64,000 nt of DNA from positions 167,129 through 231,128 of the forward strand of contig NZ_LMRG01000002.1 in NCBI RefSeq assembly GCF_001425605.1, written 5' to 3'. A program made the position numbers and the translations under genes. This DNA comes from Rhizobium sp. Leaf453 (GTDB lineage: Bacteria > Pseudomonadota > Alphaproteobacteria > Rhizobiales > Rhizobiaceae). The notes below the pieces were generated by a model. The model saw only the letters and a program-made list of their open reading frames with translations, was not told where the DNA came from and searched no databases. This document shows positions 35,897-44,084 of this stretch, piece by piece. Every line of letters starts with the position of its first letter. Positions within the stretch are counted from its first letter, which is position 1.

Positions 35897-37018
35897 ATGT
35901 CCATTGAATTATCGAAATCCCGGCCTGGCAAGCGCTGGGGCACGGCCCTTCTGCTGTCGGCCGCCCTTTCGTTTGGTGCGACCGGACTTTTCGGCGTAAC
36001 CACCGCCCAGGCCGATGACCGCAAGACGGTAACGATCACCGACGAACTCGGTCGTGAAGTCACGCTTCCGGTTCCGATCAAGGCCGTTTATCCAGATCTC
36101 TGGTACCAGACGGAAATCGTCCGGGCGATTGGCGCCGGCGACACGATCGTCGCTGTCGACCAGACCGCCGATCCGCGCAAGAACGCCGCCAACAAGGACT
36201 ATTTCGCCGAGTTCGCGGATGTGCCGGATGCCGGCAAGTTCGATGGCCCGAACTGGGAAACGATCGCAACATCCGGCGCCGAAGTGTTTTTTGCCCGCCG
36301 CAACTCGCCCTGGCAGGATGCCGAACAGAAGCTGAAGCCCTTCGGCATTCAGGTCGTCGTTGTCAGCACCTGGGACCCGAAGGTGCTGCGGGCGCAGCTG
36401 CCCAATATCGGCACGATCTTCGGCAAGGAAAAGGGCGCCGCCGACCTCGCCGAACTCTATGACGATATCGACAAGGTTTTGAAAGACAAACTGCAGGGTG
36501 TCAAACCAAAGACGGTCTACTTCGAGAACAACGCCGACTTCGTGACCTCCCTGCCCGGTTCCGGCTGGAATGACACGATCGTTCTCGGTGGCGGCAAGAA
36601 CATTTTCGGCGATATCAAGATCGCCAATACCGGCAGTGCCTCGGTTCACACCTACACGGTCGACCCCGTCGAGATCATCGGCCGCAATCCCGATGTGATC
36701 ATTCACAACGGCGTCGACGGCCAGGCATCCGGTTACGAGCCCTGGGACAAGAAGCTCTTGTCTGATCAGTCCGAACGCATTGCCGGACGTGCCGGATGGG
36801 ATGCGATCAAGGCCGTGCAGGACAAGAATGTCTTCGTCTTCAGCAACTTTTTCTTTTCGTCGCTCGGCAAGCAGGTCGGCGCTCTCGCCGTCGCCAAATG
36901 GCTCTATCCGGACCGCCTCGCCGATGTCGATGTCGACGCATATTTTGCACGCTGGCTGCAGGCGCAGGGCGTGAAACCTCGCCCGATCGCCGACTACGTC
37001 TACAAGCTAGGCAGCTAA
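35897..37018 (+). CDS. ABC transporter substrate-binding protein, iron-chelate/cobalamin (FecB/BtuF) type
   Basis: A 373-residue periplasmic binding protein. Residues 1-40 are a long signal peptide ending AQA before DDRKTVTITDELGREVTLP, the normal opening of FecB-type receptors. Two lobes joined by a long helix are suggested by EIVRAIGAGDTIVAVD, NWETIATSGAEVFF and NPDVIIHNG. AGAGGAAG precedes the ATG. It is first in an operon with a FecCD-type permease, ATPase and an NtaA-like monooxygenase, and its promoter shares the composite element with organosulfur genes, so the ligand may be a metal chelate or sulfur ligand complex rather than a classical siderophore. Ligand unknown. Confidence 0.9.
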   Translation: MSIELSKSRPGKRWGTALLLSAALSFGATGLFGVTTAQADDRKTVTITDELGREVTLPVPIKAVYPDLWYQTEIVRAIGAGDTIVAVDQTADPRKNAANKDYFAEFADVPDAGKFDGPNWETIATSGAEVFFARRNSPWQDAEQKLKPFGIQVVVVSTWDPKVLRAQLPNIGTIFGKEKGAADLAELYDDIDKVLKDKLQGVKPKTVYFENNADFVTSLPGSGWNDTIVLGGGKNIFGDIKIANTGSASVHTYTVDPVEIIGRNPDVIIHNGVDGQASGYEPWDKKLLSDQSERIAGRAGWDAIKAVQDKNVFVFSNFFFSSLGKQVGALAVAKWLYPDRLADVDVDAYFARWLQAQGVKPRPIADYVYKLGS

Positions 37019-37062
37019 GCGCTGTCGGCACCGCAGCGAACAATCGATCAGCGAGGACCGCA

Positions 37063-38169
37063 ATGAGTTCAATTCAGACAGATCCTACTCTGGTCGGCAC
37101 GCCGGCTGGTGGGGGACGGCCCCGGCGCCAGCGCGACCGGTACGCTTATCAGAACACAGCGATCGCGCTCGGTCTCGTTGCGGTGCTTGTCACCGCGATC
37201 ATCGGGGTGCAGATCGGAACATCCGGGGCGACCTTCGTCAATGTCCTGGAGACATTCTGGGGAAAGATCACCGGCGTCGTCCCGACCGATCGCGCCGTGC
37301 TTCAGGTCCAGACCGTCATCTGGGAATTGCGGGTGCCGCGCGTGCTGCTCGCCATTTTCGGTGGCGCCGCGCTCGCCGTCGCAGGGACGTTGTTTCAGGG
37401 CTTGCTGCGCAATCCGCTCGTCAGCCCCTACACGCTCGGGATCGCACCGGCCGCTGCCTTCGGCGCGTCACTCGCTATCGTGATCTTCGGGGCGACGGCG
37501 GGCAGCGCCACCATTTCGCTGGTTATCGGCGCGCTGCTGTTTTCCTTTCTGAACACGGCGCTGGTTCTTTCGCTGGCCTCGACACGAAACCTCAATCCGA
37601 CCTCGCTGATCCTCGTCGGGATCGCACTGTCGCAACTGTTCGGCGCGCTCACCGCCTGCATCCAGTATTTCGCGGAAGACGAAATCCTCGCCGCGATCGT
37701 TCGCTGGACCTGGGGTTCGGTCAACAATTCCGCCTGGTATCAGGTACTGGTACTGCTGGTGCTGCTGGGGATCACCTTTCCTTACATCCGTTTCCGCAGC
37801 GGCGCGCTGAACGCCATCGCCTTTGCCGGTGACGATTCCGCCAAGACGCTCGGCGTCGCCGTCTCCCGCGTCCGGCTGGAATCGATCGCGATCGCCGCCA
37901 CGCTGACGGCCGTCACGATCGCGTTTACCGGCATCATCGGTTTCGTCGGCCTCGTCGCGCCCCATATCGCGCGGCTTGTGGTCGGCTCCAACCACCGGTT
38001 CCTGACCACATTCTCGGCCATTATCGGCGCCCTGCTGCTTGTCGTCTCCGACGCAGTCGGCCGGCTCGTCATCTCGCCGGGCGTCATTCCGGTCGGCATC
38101 ATCGATGCCTTGGTCGGCGCGCCCATCTTCCTCTACCTCATCCTCACTCGGCAAAAGGCGATCGAATGA
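37063..38169 (+). CDS. ABC transporter permease, FecCD/BtuC family
   Basis: A 368-residue permease with about ten helices after a charged N-terminus. ELRVPRVLLAIFGGAALAVAGTLFQGLLRNPLVSPYTLGIAPAAAFG is the FecCD family signature, and FTGIIGFVGLVAPHIARLVVGSNHRFL plus SDAVGRLVISPGVIPVGIIDALVGAPIFLYLI give the coupling helix and gate. The start MSSIQTDPT at 37063 is chosen; upstream in-frame codons overlap the binding-protein gene in another phase. Its stop overlaps the ATPase start by four bases. Confidence 0.94.
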   Translation: MSSIQTDPTLVGTPAGGGRPRRQRDRYAYQNTAIALGLVAVLVTAIIGVQIGTSGATFVNVLETFWGKITGVVPTDRAVLQVQTVIWELRVPRVLLAIFGGAALAVAGTLFQGLLRNPLVSPYTLGIAPAAAFGASLAIVIFGATAGSATISLVIGALLFSFLNTALVLSLASTRNLNPTSLILVGIALSQLFGALTACIQYFAEDEILAAIVRWTWGSVNNSAWYQVLVLLVLLGITFPYIRFRSGALNAIAFAGDDSAKTLGVAVSRVRLESIAIAATLTAVTIAFTGIIGFVGLVAPHIARLVVGSNHRFLTTFSAIIGALLLVVSDAVGRLVISPGVIPVGIIDALVGAPIFLYLILTRQKAIE

Positions 38170-39017
38170 CCCTCACCATTGACTCCCTCGTTGTTGGCTA
38201 CGGAAAGAGAGAGGTCGTCAAGGGCGCGACTCTCGACGTCAGCAAAGGCGAACTGGTCGGCCTGCTCGGCTCGAACGGCTCCGGAAAATCCACCCTGATC
38301 AAGACCATCGCCGGCATCAACCGCCACACCAGGGGCACCATCACCTGGAACGGCGGCACCGACCTCGCCAACCTGCCACGGCGGGAGTTGGCCAAGATCG
38401 TCGCCTATGTGCCCCAGTCCATCGGGCTCTCCTTCGCCCTCGATATCAAGGAAGCCGTTCTTCTGGGTCGCACGCCTTATTTCGGAACGAAGCCACGCGA
38501 CGAGGACTGGCAACATGTCGAAGCCGCTATGCGGCTGCTCGGGCTCGACGAACTCGGCGACCGCAACGTCACCGAACTGTCCGGTGGACAGGGTCAGCGT
38601 GTATTGATCGCCCGAGCGCTGGCGCAAGACCCGGAAATCCTGCTTCTGGACGAGCCTACCAGTGCGCTCGATATCCGCTATCAGTGGCAGACACTCAGCG
38701 TTGCACGCGAAGTCACGCGGAAGAACAATGTAGCCGGCGTTATCGCGATCCATGACCTCAACCAGGCCGCCCGTTTCACCGATCGCGTCGTCTTCCTGCA
38801 CGATGGCGAGGTGATCGGCGATGGCCGACCGGCTGATGTCTATTCACCTGAGCTGATCAAGCGGGTCTACGGCGTCGACGTCGAAATCTCCACCTACAAG
38901 GGCTTCGCACAGGTGCATCCCTTGTCGGAGCGCGCCGAACACCTGCTGCGGACGCCGCCGGTTGCCCCGGCCTACACGCCAGTCTTCGCCGAAGCGCGTC
39001 TGGAACTGCACGCCTGA
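38166..39017 (+). CDS. ABC transporter ATPase, FepC/BtuD type
   Basis: A 283-residue nucleotide-binding subunit: Walker A GSNGSGKST near residue 37, Q-loop YVPQSIGLSF, signature LSGGQGQRV, Walker [14 protein letters not shown] and the switch histidine in VIAIHDLNQAARF. The last 35 residues extend past the usual end. It completes the importer encoded by the preceding two genes and is followed after 29 bases by the monooxygenase gene, so the four genes are one operon. Confidence 0.95.
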   Translation: MTLTIDSLVVGYGKREVVKGATLDVSKGELVGLLGSNGSGKSTLIKTIAGINRHTRGTITWNGGTDLANLPRRELAKIVAYVPQSIGLSFALDIKEAVLLGRTPYFGTKPRDEDWQHVEAAMRLLGLDELGDRNVTELSGGQGQRVLIARALAQDPEILLLDEPTSALDIRYQWQTLSVAREVTRKNNVAGVIAIHDLNQAARFTDRVVFLHDGEVIGDGRPADVYSPELIKRVYGVDVEISTYKGFAQVHPLSERAEHLLRTPPVAPAYTPVFAEARLELHA

Positions 39018-39046
39018 GCCGCACCATTTTTTGAAGGACGACCACC

Positions 39047-40366
39047 ATGACGAACAAATGGGGAGGCCGCACAAGCGAGCGCGGCCAGGGACTGGTGCTG
39101 GGCCTGCTTCTCGGCGGCACCGGCCAGACGAAAAAGCCCGGGCGGGACGGGCCGACCGATAATCTTCTCGACATCACAGCCTATATCGAACAGGCGCAGC
39201 AGGCCGAGCGCGGCAAGATCCACACGATCTTCCTCGCCGATGCCCTCGTCACCAGCGAGACGGCACCGAAGCCGGGACTGGAGCCGGTGACGCTGCTCAG
39301 CGCACTGGCCGCCCTGACATCCCGGATCGGTCTGATCGGCTCGATCTCGACCTCGTTCACCGAGCCCTACAACCTCGCCCGTCAGGTCCTGTCCCTCGAC
39401 CACATTTCGGGCGGGCGTGCCGGCTGGAACCTCGTCACATCATCTGCCGGCGAGAAGAACTTCGGCAAGCCGCTGCCTGCCCATGACGACCGTTATGCCG
39501 TCGCGGAAGAGTTTGCCGGGGTGGTCCAGGCGCTTTGGGAAAGCTGGGAGCGCGACGCCGTCACCTATGACGACAGTGGTCGCCAGCGCGTCGATGCGAA
39601 AAAGGTTCACCGGATCGACTGGAGCAGCCAGCACTTCTCCGTTCGGGGGCCTCTGAATGTCTCTCGCAGTCCGCAGGACAAACCGATCCTTGCGCAGGCA
39701 GGCTCCTCCAACGAGGGGCGTCAACTCGGCGCGCGTATCGCCGATGTGATCTTCACGACCGGCCTGACGGAGACTGAACCGTCGATCGAACTCTACAAGG
39801 ATTTCAAGCAAAGGGCGTCCGCCTTCGGCCGCTCGCCGGATTCCATCAAGATCCTCCCCGGCGTTGCTCCCGTCATCGGCTCCACCGACGAAGAAGCCCA
39901 CCGTTTCTGGCGCGATGTCATCGACGACATCGATTTCGAAGAAGGCCGCAAGTCACTGGCCAGCCAGTTCGGCGGCGTGGATTTCGAGGGCATCGACCTC
40001 GATGACGAAATTCCGCTCCAGGACTTGCCGCAGACCGCCGATGTTCAGGGACGCCGGTCGCGTTTCGGCGTGTTCCGCAATCTCGTCGAAACCGGCAAGG
40101 TGCGCACCGTCCGCGACCTGATCATTTATCATTCCAGCGGTGCCGGCCACTGGTTCCCGATCGGCTCCGTCGAGAACATCGCCGACCAGCTTCAGGACCG
40201 TTACGAACGCGGCGCCACCGACGGCTTCAACTTCCTCGCCTTCACCCTGAAATACGAACTCGGCCTGACGGCGGTGACGGATCACCTGATTCCCGAACTC
40301 CAGCGGCGCGGCATCTTCCATCATGACTATCAGCACGAAACACTGAGGCAAAACCTGGGGGTCTGA
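39047..40366 (+). CDS. FMN-dependent monooxygenase, NtaA/SnaA/DszA family
   Basis: A 439-residue luciferase-like (TIM-barrel) monooxygenase that would use FMNH2 and O2. KWGGRTSERGQGLVLGLLLGGTG, DALVTSETAPKPGLEPVTLLSALAALTSRIGLIGSISTSFTEPYNLARQVLSLDHISGGRAGWNLVTS and AGSSNEGRQLGARIADVIFT are hallmarks of the nitrilotriacetate/dibenzothiophene-sulfone monooxygenase group. Its place at the end of a FecBCD-type operon suggests that it attacks the imported compound. The family cleaves C-N or C-S bonds; which applies here cannot be told. No flavin reductase is encoded with it. Confidence 0.9.
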   Translation: MTNKWGGRTSERGQGLVLGLLLGGTGQTKKPGRDGPTDNLLDITAYIEQAQQAERGKIHTIFLADALVTSETAPKPGLEPVTLLSALAALTSRIGLIGSISTSFTEPYNLARQVLSLDHISGGRAGWNLVTSSAGEKNFGKPLPAHDDRYAVAEEFAGVVQALWESWERDAVTYDDSGRQRVDAKKVHRIDWSSQHFSVRGPLNVSRSPQDKPILAQAGSSNEGRQLGARIADVIFTTGLTETEPSIELYKDFKQRASAFGRSPDSIKILPGVAPVIGSTDEEAHRFWRDVIDDIDFEEGRKSLASQFGGVDFEGIDLDDEIPLQDLPQTADVQGRRSRFGVFRNLVETGKVRTVRDLIIYHSSGAGHWFPIGSVENIADQLQDRYERGATDGFNFLAFTLKYELGLTAVTDHLIPELQRRGIFHHDYQHETLRQNLGV

Positions 40367-40430
40367 GTTTGCAAAGGCAAGTCAGATCATCGGTGTGGCG
40401 ATCGCGACAAGACCGCGAGCGCGAAACCGT

Positions 40431-40468
40431 TTCTTCAAACCGAGAAGAAAAAGAATGATCTGTCTGTC
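40431..40468 (+). promoter_or_regulatory. Composite 38-bp regulatory element, copy 4 (tetR operon, most diverged)
   Basis: TTCTTCAAACCGAGAAGAA (TTCT-N11-AGAA) is followed by AAA and GAATGATCTGTCTGTC. The spacing is identical to the other three copies, although the inner bases of the first repeat have drifted. It lies 82 bases before the TetR gene, which could therefore be autoregulated. Confidence 0.6.
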
Positions 40469-40550
40469 TCTTTTCTATTGCGCGCCGTAACCTTTGCGCA
40501 TTACCGCTGGAGCGTAACCATCCATCCATTTTCAAACTTGAAGCAGTTCC

Positions 40551-41135
40551 ATGAAAGAGCCCATCTCCCACCAAATCCTGACTGCCGCTGGCGCGCTGTT
40601 TTACCGTGAAGGTATCCGCGCCGTGGGCATCGACCGCATTATTGAAGAGGCGAATGTCGCCAAGGCAACGCTCTATCGTCATTATCCTTCAAAGGACCAC
40701 TTGGTCGCCGCCTATCTCCAGGATCGGCACGAGCGCGTTGTCAGCTCTCTGCATGCTGTTTTGGAGCAGGTGAAAGCGCCGCGGGACCAGATCAAGCTGA
40801 TTTTTGAACGCCTGCATGAAAAGGCGGATAGCCCGGAATTTCGGGGTTGCGCCTTCGCGCTTGCGGTCGCCGAACACGGCGATTCCGAACGCGTCATATC
40901 CGTCGCCCGCACGCACAAGGAAGCGGTGCGCGACATCTTCCGCTCGATCATGGCGAAAGCCGGCGCACAGTCAGATCACATCGCTGCGCACCTTTCGCTT
41001 CTCTATGAAGGCGCGCTTTCGACAGTTGCCGTCGGCCGCGATCCGCAGGCAGTCCTCGTCGCGCGTGCCTGTGCCCTGTCCGTCTTCGACGCCCAAATTC
41101 ATTCCCATAGACATTCCGAAAAGGCCCCGGCATGA
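40551..41135 (+). CDS. TetR/AcrR-family transcriptional regulator
   Basis: A 194-residue regulator. The N-terminal helix-turn-helix is ILTAAGALFYREGIRAVGIDRIIEEANVAKATLYRHYPSKDHLVAAYL (residues 9-56); the C-terminal ligand domain is alpha-helical. Its upstream element contains a GAC/ATC-NN-GTC palindrome of the kind many TetR regulators bind, and the same palindrome precedes three other operons within 17 kb, so this is the leading candidate for the local regulator. It overlaps the next gene by four bases. Inducer unknown. Confidence 0.92.
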   Translation: MKEPISHQILTAAGALFYREGIRAVGIDRIIEEANVAKATLYRHYPSKDHLVAAYLQDRHERVVSSLHAVLEQVKAPRDQIKLIFERLHEKADSPEFRGCAFALAVAEHGDSERVISVARTHKEAVRDIFRSIMAKAGAQSDHIAAHLSLLYEGALSTVAVGRDPQAVLVARACALSVFDAQIHSHRHSEKAPA

Positions 41136-41734
41136 CCAAGACCATCGACTATTTCTTCGGCATCGGCTCTCCCTGGGCCTTCATCGGGTTTGCGCCGTTC
41201 AAGGCGCTCGCAAGCGAGTATGGCGCCACGATCCGGCCCTATGTCATCCCGCTGATCGAAGACAATGGCGCGGTCTATTCCCGCAATCGTCCGGAAGCGC
41301 GCCGGGCCTATTGGACCAAGGACCTGAAGCGCTGGGCTGCTTTGCGCGGCAAGGTGCTGAACTTCGAAAACCGCGCGGCCCTTTCGGATCCTACGCCCGC
41401 CGGTCATCTGGTCATCGCCGCGATTGAAAGCGGCGCCGACTGGCTGACGCTAACGGCGGCACTTCAGGAAGCCTTCTGGTCGCGTGGTGAAGACATCGGC
41501 AAGGCCGAGGTCCGTCAGGCGATTGCAAATGCGGCAGGCTTGGATGGTGCGAAACTCGACGCGCTTGCCCAGAGCGATGCGGTGCAGGCAGTGTGGAAGT
41601 CGAACGTCGAGACCGCCAAGGCTGCCGGCGTCTTCGGTCTGCCGACCTTCCGCTTCGATGGCGAACTCTATTGGGGTCAGGACAGCCTGCCGTTCCTCGA
41701 GCGTCACCTGAAGGGCGAAAAGCTCGTCGCCTGA
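41132..41734 (+). CDS. 2-hydroxychromene-2-carboxylate isomerase-like (kappa-GST/DsbA fold) protein
   Basis: A 200-residue thioredoxin-fold protein. The N-terminus KTIDYFFGIGSPWAFIGFAPFKALA replaces the CxxC of DsbA with a serine (SPWAF), as in HCCA isomerases and kappa-class glutathione transferases; AAGVFGLPTFRFDGELYWGQDSLPFLERHL is the typical end. Such enzymes use glutathione for isomerisation or conjugate chemistry. It is translationally coupled to the TetR gene and followed by sulfurtransferase and oxidoreductase genes, so a glutathione-linked step in organosulfur breakdown is a fair inference. Confidence 0.88.
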   Translation: MTKTIDYFFGIGSPWAFIGFAPFKALASEYGATIRPYVIPLIEDNGAVYSRNRPEARRAYWTKDLKRWAALRGKVLNFENRAALSDPTPAGHLVIAAIESGADWLTLTAALQEAFWSRGEDIGKAEVRQAIANAAGLDGAKLDALAQSDAVQAVWKSNVETAKAAGVFGLPTFRFDGELYWGQDSLPFLERHLKGEKLVA

Positions 41735-41811
41735 CCATATGTCGTAGCGCGGCGCGGCCTTTAGGCTGCGCCCATGCGAACCATTTCTCCAGACCAATTC
41801 CGGAGCCTTTC

Positions 41812-42678
41812 ATGTCCCTTTCCCTGCCGGGCTCGCTCGTCACCACGCAATGGCTGGCGGCGCATCTCGATCACCCCAATCTCGTCATTCTCGATGGGTC
41901 GTTCAAGCTGCCCGGCGTGATGCCGATCGCCGCCGAGGATTTTGCGGCTCGCCACATTCCCAGCGCGCGCTTCTTCGACATCGACGCGGTCGCCGATCAC
42001 AGCTCGTCGCTGCCGCACATGCTGCCGTCTGCCGAGGATTTCGAGCGTCATGCCTCAGACTTGGGTATCTCGAACGACAGTGTCGTCGTGGTCTATGACA
42101 CGCCCGGCCTGATGTCGGCGGGGCGGGTCTGGTGGACCCTGCGCGTCTTCGGCCACGACAACGTTGCGATCCTGGACGGAGGGCTGAAGAAATGGCTCGC
42201 CGAGGGCCGCCCTGTGACGACCGAAACACCGCCGCTCGCCGGCGCCATCTTCCAGGCGAAATTCGATCCCAGTGCCGTTCGTTCGAAGGCACAGGTTCTC
42301 GACAATCTGGAAAGCCACGCCGAACAGGTTATCGACGCCCGCTCGGTTGGCCGGTTCACGGCAGAAGAGAAGGAAGCACGACCGGGGCTGAGATCGGGTC
42401 ATATCCCCGGCAGCCTGAACCTGCCGTTCAACGCCTTGACCAATCCGGCGACGGGCGAAGTCATCGGCACGGACGAGATCCGCACGGCGTTCGAAAAGGC
42501 GGGCCTCGACCTCTCGAAGCCGGTCATCGCCAGTTGCGGGTCAGGCGTCACCGCCGCCGCATTGACCTTCGCGCTGCATCTGGCCGGCAAGGACGATGTT
42601 GCGATCTATGATGGCGCCTGGACGGAATGGGGCCAGCCGGGGGATACGCCGGTCGAGACGGGCACCGGCAAGCCATGA
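41812..42678 (+). CDS. sseA: 3-mercaptopyruvate sulfurtransferase SseA
   Basis: Transfers the sulfur of 3-mercaptopyruvate to a thiol or cyanide, releasing pyruvate. It is a 288-residue tandem rhodanese: the inactive first domain (LDGSFKLPG to LDGGLKKW) and the catalytic second domain, with CGSGVTA at Cys242, the loop that separates mercaptopyruvate from thiosulfate sulfurtransferases. Start ATG 41812 gives MSLSLPGSLVTTQWLAAHL; earlier in-frame codons belong to the preceding gene. Its stop overlaps the next start (ATGA), tying it to the FAD-dependent 2-hydroxyacid oxidase. Confidence 0.95.
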   Translation: MSLSLPGSLVTTQWLAAHLDHPNLVILDGSFKLPGVMPIAAEDFAARHIPSARFFDIDAVADHSSSLPHMLPSAEDFERHASDLGISNDSVVVVYDTPGLMSAGRVWWTLRVFGHDNVAILDGGLKKWLAEGRPVTTETPPLAGAIFQAKFDPSAVRSKAQVLDNLESHAEQVIDARSVGRFTAEEKEARPGLRSGHIPGSLNLPFNALTNPATGEVIGTDEIRTAFEKAGLDLSKPVIASCGSGVTAAALTFALHLAGKDDVAIYDGAWTEWGQPGDTPVETGTGKP

Positions 42679-44051
42679 GCTCACTGCCGGCCAACCTGAG
42701 CGAAACGCTTCTTAGCCGTTTCGCAGATCGCTTTTCCATCTCGCAAGCGGCGCGCGAACAGCATGGTCGTGGTGAGTCCCATCACACGCCGGCAATTCCG
42801 GATGCGGTCATCTTTGCGGAAAGCACCGAGGAAGTCGCCGAAATTGTTCGGCTTTGTGCCGCCGAGGACGTACCGGTCATCGCCTATGGCGCCGGCACCT
42901 CGCTGGAAGGCCACCTTTCGGCCGTGAGGGGCGGTATTTCCATCGACCTTTCGCGCATGTCCCGGATCATACGTGTCAGCGCAGACGATCTCGATTGCAC
43001 GGTGGAAGCCGGCGTCACGCGCGAACAGCTCAACACCTATCTACGCGACTCCGGCCTTTTCTTCCCCATCGATCCCGGCGCCAACGCCTCGCTTGGCGGC
43101 ATGGCGTCGACGCGGGCCTCCGGAACGAACGCCGTGCGCTACGGCACAATGCGGGAAAACGTCCTGTCCCTGACCGTGGTTCTGCCGACCGGCCAGATCA
43201 TCCGCACCGGTGGCCGGGCGCGAAAGTCATCGGCCGGTTATGACCTGACCCGGCTGTTCGTCGGCTCCGAGGGCACGCTCGGCATCATTACCGAAGTGAC
43301 GGTGAAGCTCTATGGCATTCCCGAGACGATTTCGGCGGCGCTCTGCTCGTTCGAAAGTGTCGAACAGGCCGTGAAGGCGGCGATTGCTGTCGTGCAACTC
43401 GGCATCCCGGTTGCCCGCATGGAACTGATGGATCGCGGGCTCATCCAGGCCGTCAACGCCTATTCCAACCTGTCGCTGAAAATCGAGGACACGCTCGCCT
43501 TCGAATTCCATGGCTCTCCCGCCGGTGTACAGGAGCAGGTCGAGATGGTCTCCGCCATCGTCGAAGACAATGGCGGCAAGGATTTCGAATGGGCCAATGC
43601 GCCCGAGGATCGCAACCGGCTATGGAAGGCCCGCCACAACGCATTCTATGCCGTCGTGTCGCAGCGGCCGAATGCCAGGGGCTGGTCTTCCGATGTCTGC
43701 GTCCCCGTCTCGAAACTCAGCGGCTGCATCATCAGGACACGCGAACTCCTGCACAATTGCAGCGTTCCCGCAGCCATTCTCGGCCATGTCGGCGATGGCA
43801 ACTATCACGTCGTCTTCGCCATCGATCCGGATAACCAAGCGGAACGCGACGAGGTTGCCGCGATCAACAAGAAGATGGTTCAATACGCCATTTCGGTCGG
43901 TGGCACATGCACGGGCGAACACGGCGTCGGCACGGGCAAGATCGCCTATCTGCGCCAGGAACACGGCGATGCCGTCGATCTCATGGCAGTCATCAAGAGT
44001 GCTATCGACCCGAAGGGCATCATGAACCCGGGCAAGATCCTGCCCGAATAG
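42675..44051 (+). CDS. FAD-binding D-2-hydroxyacid oxidase (D-lactate dehydrogenase/GlcD family)
   Basis: A 458-residue VAO-family flavoprotein. PVIAYGAGTSLEGHLSAVRGGISIDLSRM, PGANASLGGMASTRASGTNAVRYGTMRENVLSL and FVGSEGTLGIITEVTVKLYGIPE form the FAD-binding domain; HVGDGNYH and GEHGVGTGK in the cap domain carry the substrate/metal histidines. Family members oxidise D-lactate, glycolate or other D-2-hydroxyacids and pass electrons to the respiratory chain. Coupling to sseA suggests that a 2-hydroxy thio-acid such as 3-mercaptolactate could be the substrate, giving mercaptopyruvate for SseA; this is inference. Confidence 0.92.
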   Translation: MSSLPANLSETLLSRFADRFSISQAAREQHGRGESHHTPAIPDAVIFAESTEEVAEIVRLCAAEDVPVIAYGAGTSLEGHLSAVRGGISIDLSRMSRIIRVSADDLDCTVEAGVTREQLNTYLRDSGLFFPIDPGANASLGGMASTRASGTNAVRYGTMRENVLSLTVVLPTGQIIRTGGRARKSSAGYDLTRLFVGSEGTLGIITEVTVKLYGIPETISAALCSFESVEQAVKAAIAVVQLGIPVARMELMDRGLIQAVNAYSNLSLKIEDTLAFEFHGSPAGVQEQVEMVSAIVEDNGGKDFEWANAPEDRNRLWKARHNAFYAVVSQRPNARGWSSDVCVPVSKLSGCIIRTRELLHNCSVPAAILGHVGDGNYHVVFAIDPDNQAERDEVAAINKKMVQYAISVGGTCTGEHGVGTGKIAYLRQEHGDAVDLMAVIKSAIDPKGIMNPGKILPE

Positions 44052-44084
44052 CATCTGTCTAAATTGCCACTGAGAGCTAACGCC

